The notes beneath the pieces were generated by a model, which did not search any database, was not told the DNA's origin, and saw nothing but the letters and a program-made list of their open reading frames with translations. 49,489 nucleotides of DNA. Origin: Acinetobacter bereziniae. GTDB lineage: Bacteria > Pseudomonadota > Gammaproteobacteria > Pseudomonadales > Moraxellaceae. This document shows positions 24,855 through 31,747 of the stretch, piece by piece. The position numbers and the translations under genes are program-made. Each line of letters opens with the position of its first letter. Within the stretch, counting starts at the first letter, position 1. The DNA is taken from contig WNDP01000014.1 of NCBI GenBank assembly GCA_009912575.1, positions 1-49,489 on the forward strand, read 5' to 3'.

Positions 24855-24992
24855 TTTGAAAAAATTAGTAGCTAGTCAAAACACACGCTGCGCAATCCCC
24901 CTGTTTCAGAAAACCCTTGGGAAGTACCTTTTGACTGCACCATTTTTGTGCAAAAATTATAAGTTATTGATATTTCTATATGTTTCATAACC
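24855..24992. other. Non-coding gap upstream of terminase, candidate cos region
   Basis: A 138-base gap between the small-terminase gene and the next gene, AT-rich except for a GC-richer core (24890-24918, ACGCTGCGCAATCCCCCTG). This is where lambda-like phages carry cos. Cohesive-end cutting cannot be shown from sequence alone; no tRNA or clear promoter seen. Confidence 0.35.
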
Positions 24993-25649
24993 TTATCTCG
25001 CTGATGCAATTGCACTTGCCAAACTGCGCTCAAACATTGTCTTAGCATTGCGTTGAACTACTGCAATTGATCTCTGACCAAAGTTAAGCCTTTTGCGTGT
25101 ATTAACTGGCTCTGCAAATGAGACAAGAAGCTTTAAGCTTCCTGTTGTGTTAGCTAACCGCCCACCTTTCACTCTTTTCGCTCCACGGCGTGCCTGTGCT
25201 GTTGGTCTTTGCCATAAGCCGTACACCACACCACTTGAAGTCCGTACTTTGCCTAGAAACACATCTTTTCTGTTCATGTACTTCTTAATAGTGTTCCTTG
25301 GTAAGTTGCCATATTGGTTTGCTGTTGCATTGATCGGAACTAAATCAGCAGGCTTTGCACCAAGGTACTGTGTACCACCATACTCATAAGGTTCTATGTA
25401 CTTGGCAGCAATAGGCCTTATAAAGACAATGGCTGTTGGATTTCCTTTTCTTGCTGCTTTGATTGCTACTGAGTTCATTGTGAATGGTGTAGGATTATCA
25501 AAGAATGAGGCTAATCCTTTCTTCTCTTCTGCCTGAGCCAACTTTGCTAATTTGTTTACTGTTTGAGCTAAGGCAAAATCAATCTGATTTCTATGCTCTC
25601 GTCTTACTTGATTGATTTGGTCATTCACATTAATACGAATATTTAACAT
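24993..25649 (-). CDS. Phage protein, possible tail-completion/connector type
   Basis: A 218-residue, basic protein. HRNQIDFALAQTVNKLAKLA in the N-terminus and repeated KG/AR-rich stretches (RRGAKRVKGGRLANTTGSLK) recall the lambda Z / minor tail completion proteins, but no domain is certain. It lies upstream of the terminase genes, at the border between nin-type genes and the head module, an unusual place for a tail gene. ATG 25649 has GAGGTTGAT upstream. Confidence 0.5.
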   Translation of the reverse strand: MLNIRINVNDQINQVRREHRNQIDFALAQTVNKLAKLAQAEEKKGLASFFDNPTPFTMNSVAIKAARKGNPTAIVFIRPIAAKYIEPYEYGGTQYLGAKPADLVPINATANQYGNLPRNTIKKYMNRKDVFLGKVRTSSGVVYGLWQRPTAQARRGAKRVKGGRLANTTGSLKLLVSFAEPVNTRKRLNFGQRSIAVVQRNAKTMFERSLASAIASAR

Positions 25650-25656
25650 ATCAACC

Positions 25657-26172
25657 TCAGCTATTCATTTCCCATGCAAACATTAAGTCATCAGGTGTTT
25701 TTAGATAACAACCATGCTTCATACAAAAGCCGTGAATATCATTTAGATACTCAGTGAATTGTTCAATTGATGCATCCACTGTACTAATCAGACTATTCAA
25801 ACCATCTGCCACTTGTTGATACATCTCATGCTGTTGTTCTTTTAATACTTTTACAGCAGCAAATGTTTGTCTGTATTCTCCAACATCATCACGGTTAAAT
25901 ATCACAGCTAGAAATTGTTTTTTGAAATAAAGGTGTTCAGATTCCTTATCTGTACCTTGATACTTCGACCATTGTGTAAGCCACATCCAATACAAACGGT
26001 TTTGTGCTCTGCTTCTTTCTTCTTGCTTTTGATCTATCTTAACAACTAAGGGCTTACTGTCTATCATTGCTTGAGAATGATGTTTGTGCATGAAGGCAAT
26101 AACTCTGCCCACATCATCAAAAGCTTTTAAAACGAATACGACTGGTTCAATAGTTGGAGTCCTCTTATTCAT
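25657..26172 (-). CDS. ninB: NinB-like recombination protein
   Basis: A 171-residue protein with EPVVFVLKAFDDVGRVIAFM, PLVVKIDQKQEERSRAQNRL YWMWLTQWS, QFLAVIFNRDD and FTEYLNDIHGFCMKHG, the pattern of the NinB/Orf family. In lambda, NinB (Orf) mediates recombination by assisting loading of the strand annealing protein and by binding SSB. It sits in a run of small nin-type genes between the antiterminator and the late genes, as expected. The ATG has AGGATATAAA before it. Confidence 0.82.
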   Translation of the reverse strand: MNKRTPTIEPVVFVLKAFDDVGRVIAFMHKHHSQAMIDSKPLVVKIDQKQEERSRAQNRLYWMWLTQWSKYQGTDKESEHLYFKKQFLAVIFNRDDVGEYRQTFAAVKVLKEQQHEMYQQVADGLNSLISTVDASIEQFTEYLNDIHGFCMKHGCYLKTPDDLMFAWEMNS

Positions 26173-26189
26173 TTTATATCCTGAGTGTT

Positions 26190-26462
26190 TTAAAACACTT
26201 CATCATTTTTGGTCATCATCAATTCGACTCTCACCAACCACTGTTCAAATAGCTTTTCACTCTCTTCACGATTGCCTAATTCAAAACGGTCAAATGCACT
26301 GTGGCATTCATGGCATAATGGTACTGTGAAAGTGTCACTTGCTTTTATGCCTCGTCCTTTTCCGTGTTTTGATGAATTGGAGTGAGCTGCTTGACTATTT
26401 GGATTACCACAACGAACACAAGGCAGTTTGCGTATTTCTTTTAAATGCTTAGGGCTACGCAT
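26190..26462 (-). CDS. HNH/zinc-binding nuclease-like protein (Ref/DUF968 kind)
   Basis: A 90-residue protein with two Cys pairs: LPCVRCGNPNSQAAHSNSSK (Cys-X2-Cys plus His), then GKGRGIKASD and VPLCHECHSAFDRFELGNRE. This is the metal-binding beta-beta-alpha pattern of small phage HNH enzymes related to Ref/DUF968, often found in nin regions and thought to help recombination. Catalytic activity not certain. Overlaps the small gene upstream by 8 bases. Confidence 0.68.
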   Translation of the reverse strand: MRSPKHLKEIRKLPCVRCGNPNSQAAHSNSSKHGKGRGIKASDTFTVPLCHECHSAFDRFELGNREESEKLFEQWLVRVELMMTKNDEVF

Positions 26463-26625
26463 TTAAATTACTTTCAATTGTTTTAATTTGATCTTTGTGC
26501 CTGATTATTTTTTTATCTGTATCCACCATTTCTTTGGCAGTCATAAGATTGCGGCAAAGACTTTGTAATTTTTTAATTTCATTGTTAAGTAATTCGATAT
26601 TTTTACATGCTTCTATTTTGTCCAT
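26455..26625 (-). CDS. Small coiled-coil protein
   Basis: A 56-residue protein, MDKIEACKNIELLNNEIKKL onward, with a heptad-like Leu/Ile pattern through its length and no membrane segment. Its stop overlaps the downstream HNH gene start, and its ATG (26625) overlaps the previous gene's end by 13 bases, so it is part of the same translation chain. Too short for most gene calls, but frame, spacing and composition favour a real gene. Function unknown. Confidence 0.6.
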   Translation of the reverse strand: MDKIEACKNIELLNNEIKKLQSLCRNLMTAKEMVDTDKKIIRHKDQIKTIESNLNA

Positions 26626-26801
26626 AATTGCTCAGCCTGTACCCAGTATTTACCATGTTGCTGAATGCATTCTTGGCACTTGCAACATCTTCTTATTTCT
26701 ATACCTTTTATCATTACTGATAATTCTGCATGAACTGGATGTATGCAAAAACCAAAATGCTTACGAACCATGCACCATAGTGTGATTAATAAAGATTTCA
26801 T
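26613..26801 (-). CDS. Small cysteine-rich phage protein
   Basis: A 62-residue protein starting at ATG 26801 with GGAGAAAGTGGA upstream. It has a hydrophobic start (MKSLLITLWCMV) and a CCKCQECIQQHGKYW stretch that could bind a metal ion. First gene after a leftward terminator (26824-26839), so it may begin its own expression unit or depend on antitermination. Function not known. Confidence 0.5.
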   Translation of the reverse strand: MKSLLITLWCMVRKHFGFCIHPVHAELSVMIKGIEIRRCCKCQECIQQHGKYWVQAEQLWTK

Positions 26802-26823
26802 TCCACTTTCTCCAAAACAAAAT

Positions 26824-26839
26824 AAAACCCCTTTCGGGG
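26824..26839 (-). terminator. Intrinsic terminator after Gp49-like gene
   Basis: Read leftward: CCCC-GAAA-GGGG (26839-26828), a short GC stem with a stable tetraloop, followed by TTTTATTTTGTTTT and then GGAG of the next gene. Confidence 0.75.
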
Positions 26840-26866
26840 CAAAGGAAACGTAGCTAAAGGTTAGAA

Positions 26867-27232
26867 TTATTTATCTAATTCAGACTGATACAACTTTTCC
26901 TTAAGTAAATAACCTTCCAGTTGCCAAATTTTATTGCGAGCATTTTCATACGCAATTTTTTGCCCAATAATTTTGTCGAAATTTTCAGGGCTTGCACAAG
27001 CCGACTCACCAGTGACTGTAAAACCATTTTCCAAAGTTAAAATGCAAATAGTTAAACACGGAGTGCTTTTATCTTCCTTTGCAAAATAATCATCTTTTGC
27101 ATAAGCTGGAGGCACACCACCTGTTAAGTATCGAATTGCATGAATTTTTGAATCAATAAGATCAGGCGTTAATCGTGGTGCATTCAAACCCTTGTCTTGA
27201 ATTTCTTGTTCAATTTGCTTTTCGTTTGACAT
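26867..27232 (-). CDS. Gp49-family phage protein
   Basis: A 121-residue protein from ATG 27232 (GAGGAAAGTGAAG upstream; a GTG at 27238 is too close to the ribosome site). LTPDLIDSKIHAIRYLTGGV, PCLTICILTLENGFTVTGES ACASPENFD and QKIAYENARNKIWQLEGYLL are the conserved pieces of the Gp49-like family (PF13876), common in phage genomes of several phyla. Function is unknown. Flanked on both sides by intrinsic terminators, so it forms a one-gene unit. Confidence 0.8.
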   Translation of the reverse strand: MSNEKQIEQEIQDKGLNAPRLTPDLIDSKIHAIRYLTGGVPPAYAKDDYFAKEDKSTPCLTICILTLENGFTVTGESACASPENFDKIIGQKIAYENARNKIWQLEGYLLKEKLYQSELDK

Positions 27233-27251
27233 CTTCACTTTCCTCTAGGCA

Positions 27252-27280
27252 TTAAAAAACCCCAACAAATGTCAGGGTTT
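27252..27280 (-). terminator. Intrinsic terminator upstream of Gp49-like gene
   Basis: Read leftward: AAACCC (27280-27275), loop of 12, GGGTTT (27262-27257) followed by TTTT; the stem may add one more pair. Lies between hicB and the Gp49-like gene together with the stronger hairpin at 27356-27381. Confidence 0.6.
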
Positions 27281-27355
27281 ATGTCACAACATTTCTATTC
27301 AAAATCATCTTCTTGTGAAAAAACTTTGAATAAAAATGTCAAAGGTTTTGGCAAC

Positions 27356-27381
27356 AAAAAAGCCCACATGAAGTGAGCTTT
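27356..27381 (-). terminator. Intrinsic terminator of the hicAB unit
   Basis: Read leftward: AAAGCTCAC (27381-27373), loop TTCAT, GTGGGCTTT (27367-27359; one G-U pair), then TTTT. Ten bases after the hicB stop, so it ends the hicAB transcript. Confidence 0.78.
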
Positions 27382-27390
27382 AATGAAAGA

Positions 27391-27795
27391 TTACGCTCTA
27401 AGCATTTTTTCAGCACCAGCGGCTAAGAATGCAGAGCGTGATTTAAACTGCCTATCTTTACCTACCTTGTCATCAATCAAGCGAATTAACCGACTCGGTA
27501 AAGTGACATTGATTTTTTCAGCCTTACCTAGATAACGGCTTACATCAACATCAACTACAGCCCAAATAAAGCCTTTAAACTCATCGTCATTTAAATATTT
27601 ACTAACCTCAGAGGCCAAAGGAATTTCCTCACCATCTTCGGCTAAGATTTCTAAATGACCTGCAATTGCATCTTTCACATTAGTCAATGCCTCTTCAAAA
27701 GTATCACCTGCTGAGAAGCATCCTTTGATGTCTGGAACAATCACACCATAGGCTTCAACATCTGAGCCTTTTTCAACCGCAATTGGATATAACAT
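27391..27795 (-). CDS. hicB: HicB antitoxin
   Basis: A 134-residue antitoxin from ATG 27795 (AGGGGTGAGT upstream; GTG 27801 is the less likely start). The N-terminal part (VEKGSDVEAYGVIVPDIKGC FSAGDTFEEALTNVKDAIAG) is the HicB partial RNase-H-like fold; the C-terminal part (KINVTLPSRLIRLIDDKVGK DRQFKSRSAFLAAGAEKML) is a ribbon-helix-helix DNA-binding domain that would repress the operon. It neutralises HicA, encoded directly upstream. Cargo of the nin-type region, probably helping prophage retention. Confidence 0.9.
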   Translation of the reverse strand: MLYPIAVEKGSDVEAYGVIVPDIKGCFSAGDTFEEALTNVKDAIAGHLEILAEDGEEIPLASEVSKYLNDDEFKGFIWAVVDVDVSRYLGKAEKINVTLPSRLIRLIDDKVGKDRQFKSRSAFLAAGAEKMLRA

Positions 27796-27830
27796 ACTCA
27801 CCCCTTTTTAGAGAAAATCAAGTCTGGGTG

Positions 27831-27854
27831 AAGCGGGTCATTCTAGACCCGCTT
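27831..27854 (-). promoter_or_regulatory. Hairpin over the hicA stop codon
   Basis: Nine-base perfect stem AAGCGGGTC / GACCCGCTT with loop TAGAAT; the hicA TGA (27840-27838) is within it. There is no T run, so it is not a terminator. It could protect mRNA or set the hicA:hicB ratio. Confidence 0.55.
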
Positions 27855-28020
27855 GCTTCAAGATGCTTTTCACAGTGCCTTTTGGTAAATCCTTTTTAGG
27901 ATGAGGTACTGTAACCAGTCCCTCTTTGGTAGGATGTTTGAAGTGATGATGACTACCTCTAACCCTTTCCTCATACCAACCATCTGCTTCGATGATCTTG
28001 ATCAATTCCAGACTTTTCAT
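27838..28020 (-). CDS. hicA: HicA toxin (mRNA interferase)
   Basis: A 60-residue HicA: MKSLELIKIIEADGWYEERV RGSHHHFKHP, then GLVTVPHPKKDLPKGTVKSI LKQAGL. The double-stranded-RNA-binding-like fold with the catalytic His in RGSHHHF is intact, so the toxin looks active. Family members cleave mRNA independent of ribosomes. GGAG lies 7 bases before ATG 28020. Toxin-before-antitoxin order is normal for hicAB. Confidence 0.92.
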   Translation of the reverse strand: MKSLELIKIIEADGWYEERVRGSHHHFKHPTKEGLVTVPHPKKDLPKGTVKSILKQAGLE

Positions 28021-28047
28021 TTTAACTCCATCTGTCTTGATGAGTTA

Positions 28048-28091
28048 ATTATAACCCTAGAGTTATATAATGTCAATAACCCTAGGGTTAT
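28048..28091 (-). promoter_or_regulatory. Consensus hicAB promoter with two palindromic operators
   Basis: Read leftward, TTGACA (28076-28071) and TATAAT (28053-28048) with 17 bases between, an exact sigma-70 consensus. Two 16-base palindromes overlap it: ATAACCCTAGGGTTAT (28076-28091, perfect, touching the -35) and ATAACTCTAGGGTTAT as read leftward (28051-28066, one mismatch, over the spacer and -10). These are the likely sites of the HicB ribbon-helix-helix domain; centres are 25 bases apart, favouring co-operative binding. Confidence 0.85.
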
Positions 28092-28104
28092 TTTTTAAAA
28101 TAAA

Positions 28105-28401
28105 TTACGCTCTACAATTCCAAACCTTGACAGCAAAATTCACCACTTCATGCTCATTTTCCCAGTCTACTTGGTCATAATCATCTTTCAATGGGTGTGG
28201 AAAAGGACCTATATCACTATTTGGAGAAGCTGCGCCACATTCATGGCAACTAGCTTGAGCCGTCCATGTATTAAGATGCTCACCCTCATGCATTTCGGTA
28301 TCCACCACAACACCATGATCATAACCACACCAAGGGCAAGGCAAAGCTTTCACATCAGGACGCATATCATTTTCTTGGTCAGCATGCCAACGATTTTCCA
28401 C
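28105..28401 (-). CDS. Lar-like restriction-alleviation/zinc-ribbon protein
   Basis: A 98-residue protein; the GTG at 28401 with GAGG 8 bases upstream is chosen because earlier in-frame codons lie in a terminator. LPCPWCGYDHGVVVDTEM, then QASCHECGAASP make a CxxC...CxxC zinc ribbon like those in Lar-type proteins of phages and Rac, which relieve type I restriction. Trailing NEHEVVNFAVKVWNCRA fits the same family's C-terminal 'A...WN.R'. Restriction relief is inferred from family, not shown. Confidence 0.65.
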   Translation of the reverse strand: MENRWHADQENDMRPDVKALPCPWCGYDHGVVVDTEMHEGEHLNTWTAQASCHECGAASPNSDIGPFPHPLKDDYDQVDWENEHEVVNFAVKVWNCRA

Positions 28402-28430
28402 AGTATTACCCTCGAATTTTAGGCATAAAA

Positions 28431-28460
28431 AAAAGCTCATTAACTTAATAATGAGCTTTT
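28431..28460 (-). terminator. Strong intrinsic terminator after Q-like gene
   Basis: Twelve-base perfect stem AAAAGCTCATTA / TAATGAGCTTTT (28449-28460 with 28431-28442), six-base loop, then eight T when read leftward; also has T residues on the other side, so it may work in both directions. It is 56 bases after the Q-like stop, reminiscent of the tR' that lambda Q overcomes. Confidence 0.85.
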
Positions 28461-28515
28461 AATAACCTATGTGTTTTACGCATAGTTTTCAACTATAACC
28501 AATATTTCACACTTC

Positions 28516-28968
28516 TCATTTAAACGCAAGCTTTTTTTTCAATTTTAATTTTTTATCGTGCCCTGCAATATAAAACTCACCAGCATATAACATACCATTG
28601 ATTGAACTACGGCTTAATCTCAATTTATTCATTAGTTGATCCAAAGTTTGACCGCTCACCCATTTATCAATAAAAAGGTTCACACAAACCCTTGCTGAAT
28701 CACAAATCGTTATTGAGTGTTTAAGATCATAAATCTTTTGCTCTACCTGTAATGCTTCAAATTCACTTATCTCAAGTATTACCTGTTTTGAGTTAGGTTT
28801 AAGCTTTGCTTCCTTTTCACGAATTAACCAATAGATCTGATTAATCTCAAGATGATCAGGCTCATGACCGCCACGCATTCGATTTATAGAGATCCAAGCG
28901 CCATACTGTTTAAGCCATTCTTCAAATGTGAATTTTGACCAGTCCATAACTTTAACTTTTGAGTTCAT
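28516..28968 (-). CDS. Phage antitermination protein Q-like
   Basis: A 150-residue protein, the last gene before a strong terminator in the leftward early operon. DWSKFTFEEWLKQYGAWISI NRMRGG at the start and KWVSGQTLDQLMNKLRLSRS SINGMLYAGEFYIAGHDKKL at the end match the PF06530-type antiterminator Q (phage 82/21-like). Q binds DNA near the late promoter and lets RNA polymerase ignore terminators. The many terminators inside the late operon need such a factor. Family call from short motifs only. Confidence 0.62.
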   Translation of the reverse strand: MNSKVKVMDWSKFTFEEWLKQYGAWISINRMRGGHEPDHLEINQIYWLIREKEAKLKPNSKQVILEISEFEALQVEQKIYDLKHSITICDSARVCVNLFIDKWVSGQTLDQLMNKLRLSRSSINGMLYAGEFYIAGHDKKLKLKKKLAFK

Positions 28969-29026
28969 AAGATCACCTTTGAGCCTGTATTTAAATTATC
29001 GTCATGTTTTGTAGTGTTTAATTGAT

Positions 29027-30472
29027 TCATAGCCCCTCAAACCTCGATTTATACTTTGGCTTTTGATCAATGCTTGCCAACTGCTTTTGGAAATACTCCA
29101 GGTTCTCATTCGACACGTTTGAGAATCGACTGTATTGCAATTCTGAGAACAAGAATGTTTCGCCTGTTTCACCATCACGAACCTTTGAGGCAATGACTTC
29201 AAGCATTCCCTTAAACTGAGATTTGTTTTTGTTGTAATACTCATCTCGATAAAGAAATAGAATTACATCAGCGTCTTGTTCAATCGCCCCTGAGCCACGT
29301 AAATCAGACATAAGGGGTCTTTTGTTTGGTCGCTTCTCAACATCACGACTCAATTGGCTGAGAGCAAAGACTGGACAATCAAGCTCCATTGCAATCTCTT
29401 TTAAGCCTTTGGAAATCACTGTTAATCGCTCATGTTCTGCGATATTAGGGCTTAGGTGTGGGGTAGCTACCTTTTGCAAGTAATCAATGAATATAGCCCC
29501 TAAGTACCCATACTTAGCCTTAACTTTTCTTGCATGTCTTCTAATATCAACGAGAGTGACAACCCCGTCTTTGATTTCAAATGGTGATCGTTCAATAAGA
29601 CTTACAGCTTCAGTAAAACCAGTCCAATCATCAGGTTTCAAATCAGAATCTTGTAGGTGTCTTAAATCAACATTACCTATGGCGGCAGCAATACGTCTTG
29701 TTATTTTGTCCTCTTTCATCTCAATTGATTCAAACAGAACGGGTTTAACAAGATTGGTTGCAATGTGAGTAGAGATATTTTGAGCAAATGCAGTTTTACC
29801 CATACTTGGTCGAGCCGCAATAATGACTAAATCCCCTTTTTGAATTTCACCAATTTTGTTATCAAGTGCGATAAATCCAGTATTCACACCACGTACAGCA
29901 TAAGTTCCATCTAATTTTTCCTTTTGAATCTTATTGATCTCATCAAATAGGTCAATCATGCAATTGATTAGTGGTTTTGGATCATCATCACTGGTACCAG
30001 TACCAATATCGCTCAATACGCTATTTGCTCTTGCTATTGCGTCATCTGCCTCACCATTGCTCAAATCATTGGCGATTTTCTGAATGCGGTTGCCTGCATC
30101 TCGTAACTGTCTACGAGTCGCTAAGTCTTGCAATGTTTTCAAGTATGCAGAAACATTGTTGCTCAAGGTGACTGGTGCATTTTGAAATAAATCCAAAATA
30201 TATTTTTCGTTTACACCCTGTTTTTCTGAACCTAATGTTTTCAACGAGGTCATGATTGTAACCTCATCAATCGGCTCACCCTTTTCGTGAAGTTTTTTCA
30301 TAGCACGAAATAAAACAACATGGGTTTGGATTGTAAAATTTGACTCATTTGTCTGAGCAATAAATTCACAGCATTCCTGGTATGTGAACATTGAAACCAA
30401 GAAAGCTAGTTCACAAGCTGGATCGGATAATTGGTCCTCAATCATTCCTGAGAAATCAAATTGGGTATTCAC
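29027..30472 (-). CDS. DnaB-like replicative DNA helicase
   Basis: A 481-residue hexameric helicase from GTG 30472, which overlaps the upstream stop (GTGA). The N-terminal helical domain (CELAFLVSMFTYQECCEFIA, IDEVTIMTSLKTLG) is joined by a linker to the RecA-like core: GDLVIIAARPSMGKTAFAQN (Walker A), GYLGAIFIDYLQKVATP (Walker B), ELDCPVFALSQLSRDVEKRP and LSDLRGSGAIEQDADVILFL (arginine finger). It would replace host DnaB at the phage origin. Adjacent to an O-like initiator with repeats. Confidence 0.92.
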   Translation of the reverse strand: MNTQFDFSGMIEDQLSDPACELAFLVSMFTYQECCEFIAQTNESNFTIQTHVVLFRAMKKLHEKGEPIDEVTIMTSLKTLGSEKQGVNEKYILDLFQNAPVTLSNNVSAYLKTLQDLATRRQLRDAGNRIQKIANDLSNGEADDAIARANSVLSDIGTGTSDDDPKPLINCMIDLFDEINKIQKEKLDGTYAVRGVNTGFIALDNKIGEIQKGDLVIIAARPSMGKTAFAQNISTHIATNLVKPVLFESIEMKEDKITRRIAAAIGNVDLRHLQDSDLKPDDWTGFTEAVSLIERSPFEIKDGVVTLVDIRRHARKVKAKYGYLGAIFIDYLQKVATPHLSPNIAEHERLTVISKGLKEIAMELDCPVFALSQLSRDVEKRPNKRPLMSDLRGSGAIEQDADVILFLYRDEYYNKNKSQFKGMLEVIASKVRDGETGETFLFSELQYSRFSNVSNENLEYFQKQLASIDQKPKYKSRFEGL

Positions 30473-31371
30473 TTACCACCTCCAAAACCTTGACCATATT
30501 TGACAGGTATCGGTTTGATTTCAGGTGGTGGGGTTAAATCCTCCTCGATCTGTTGTTCATCAGAACCCTGCTGATATAACCGTGGATCTCGCTTAACCCA
30601 TTTCACAAAGTTCATGTACATGGCCCTTGGTTCAAGAGTCCCTGCCTCAAGTCTTGTTTGGTAGTAAGAATTTACCTCAAGCAAAATTTGATTAATCAAT
30701 TCAGGTGTCATCGGCATCAAGCCTGAACGCTTCAAGTAATCATTGAGCTGATTTACATCTGGTACCCAAACTTTTAAAACTTGATCAGTCAGATTTTCCT
30801 GATTTTCGATTTTTTGATTTTTTTCGTTTGCGCTTTGCTCTTGCTCTTGTTTCTGCTCCTGTTCTTTTTCCTGTTCCTGCTCTTGCTCCTGCTCTTGGCT
30901 TCCTAGGGGCTTGCAAGGGGCTTGTAAGGGGCTTGCTATTTTTGAAGAATTATCACGTTTTTGAGTCATACAGAATGATTTACTGTATTTATCATAAAAG
31001 CTTGCTAGGTAAGGGTTTGAGGGTAAAGAGTTATACTCATTTTGAGCACCTATACTGCGCTTATCAGTAGGCTTTAATTGATCAGCAATTTGAAATCTTG
31101 CCATCTCATGAACCCATACAATTTCTGTATCTTGGTCATAACTACAAAACCCTGCGTTTTCAGCCCATCGAAGCCCCTTTGAAGCCCCTTCTAAGCCCAA
31201 GCCTGTTTCATGTGCAATGTATAAAAGAGGAACATAGAAAAGCCCCAACATATTGGCGTGTGGGCATGTAATCAAATACATAGACACAATTAATGACTCT
31301 GGACATTTCCTTAATTCTTTGCCTGTTGTCCCTGCCCAGAAGTTAGGGGAAATTTTGGCGTAATCACGCAT
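30469..31371 (-). CDS. O-like replication initiator with DnaT-type C-terminal domain
   Basis: A 300-residue protein. N-terminal part (YAKISPNFWAGTTGKELRKC, NMLGLFYVPLLYIAHETGLG, AENAGFCSYDQDTEIVWVHE MARFQ) is the winged-helix pattern of phage initiators; the middle (about 165-190) is an EQEQEQ-type low-complexity hinge; the C-terminal part (MPMTPELINQILLEVNSYYQ, RAMYMNFVKWVKRDPRLYQ) resembles a DnaT-type single-strand binding domain. In lambda the origin lies in the hinge of O; here 11-base repeats occupy the same place. ATG 31371 has AAAGGAG upstream. Confidence 0.75.
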   Translation of the reverse strand: MRDYAKISPNFWAGTTGKELRKCPESLIVSMYLITCPHANMLGLFYVPLLYIAHETGLGLEGASKGLRWAENAGFCSYDQDTEIVWVHEMARFQIADQLKPTDKRSIGAQNEYNSLPSNPYLASFYDKYSKSFCMTQKRDNSSKIASPLQAPCKPLGSQEQEQEQEQEKEQEQKQEQEQSANEKNQKIENQENLTDQVLKVWVPDVNQLNDYLKRSGLMPMTPELINQILLEVNSYYQTRLEAGTLEPRAMYMNFVKWVKRDPRLYQQGSDEQQIEEDLTPPPEIKPIPVKYGQGFGGGK

Positions 31372-31408
31372 GTTTTAACTCCTTTGGAGGGGCTTGTAAG
31401 GGGCTTAG
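30904..31408. repeat. Clustered 11-bp iterons: candidate phage replication origin
   Basis: Copies of (A)AGGGGCTTG: three in a row at 30904-30914, 30915-30925, 30926-30936; two inverted copies GAAGCCCCTTT/C at 31170-31180 and 31181-31191; two more at 31387-31397 and 31398-31408, right before the initiator's start. All are spaced at 11 bases within a cluster. Within the initiator gene the first cluster encodes the hinge region, as in lambda ori. The adjacent 30835-30900 is an hexamer-type CTCTTG/CTGTTC repeat that is AT/GC-skewed. Confidence 0.7.
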
Positions 31409-31426
31409 TTGATTTAAATTTAATAA

Positions 31427-31699
31427 TCATAATTTACCTTTCGCCTCAATCATTTTTTTATATGCTGATTTGAATCTGTTAATTAACCCAAACTCATCTC
31501 GGTTTCTTTCTAGACCCTCAAGAATGTCGCCAAATAATGCACCCTCACCCGGTTTGCAAATTCTCACTACACCCAAAGCATCCTGAAGCTCCAACTCAAT
31601 GCTACGGAATTCCTCAAGAGCATCTGCATAGGCATCATGATCAATCCACCACTGATCATTTGCATCGTTCAAATCTTGTGCTATTATTTCTTTACTCAT
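31427..31699 (-). CDS. Small acidic phage protein
   Basis: A 90-residue protein of unknown function. DANDQWWIDHDAYADALEEF, RSIELELQDALGVVRICKPG and NRDEFGLINRFKSAYKKMIE suggest three helices. ATG 31699 has GGAGTAAACC upstream, placed directly after the T run of a terminator. It lies between the Cro-like regulator and the O-like initiator, the position of lambda cII, but it has no obvious helix-turn-helix. Confidence 0.55.
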   Translation of the reverse strand: MSKEIIAQDLNDANDQWWIDHDAYADALEEFRSIELELQDALGVVRICKPGEGALFGDILEGLERNRDEFGLINRFKSAYKKMIEAKGKL

Positions 31700-31713
31700 T
31701 TTGGTTTACTCCA

Positions 31714-31747
31714 AAACAAAACCGCCCTGCTGTCACAGTGGCGGTTT
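31714..31747 (-). terminator. Intrinsic terminator after Cro-like gene
   Basis: Read leftward: AAACCGCC (31747-31740), 13-base loop with a small inner hairpin, GGCGGTTT (31726-31719), then TGTTTTGGAG. The stem begins on the cro stop codon. The terminator T run is fused to the next gene's ribosome site. Confidence 0.78.

Noticed and set aside
28441-28515. Late promoter pR'-like TTGAAA-17-TAGGTT after the Q-like gene
   Set aside because: The -10 would place the start within the terminator hairpin at 28431-28460; no clean alternative, although two small inverted repeats are present.
29002-29244. Leftward 80-residue frame inside the DnaB-like gene
   Set aside because: Fully inside the helicase gene in another frame, with no ribosome site or recognisable feature.
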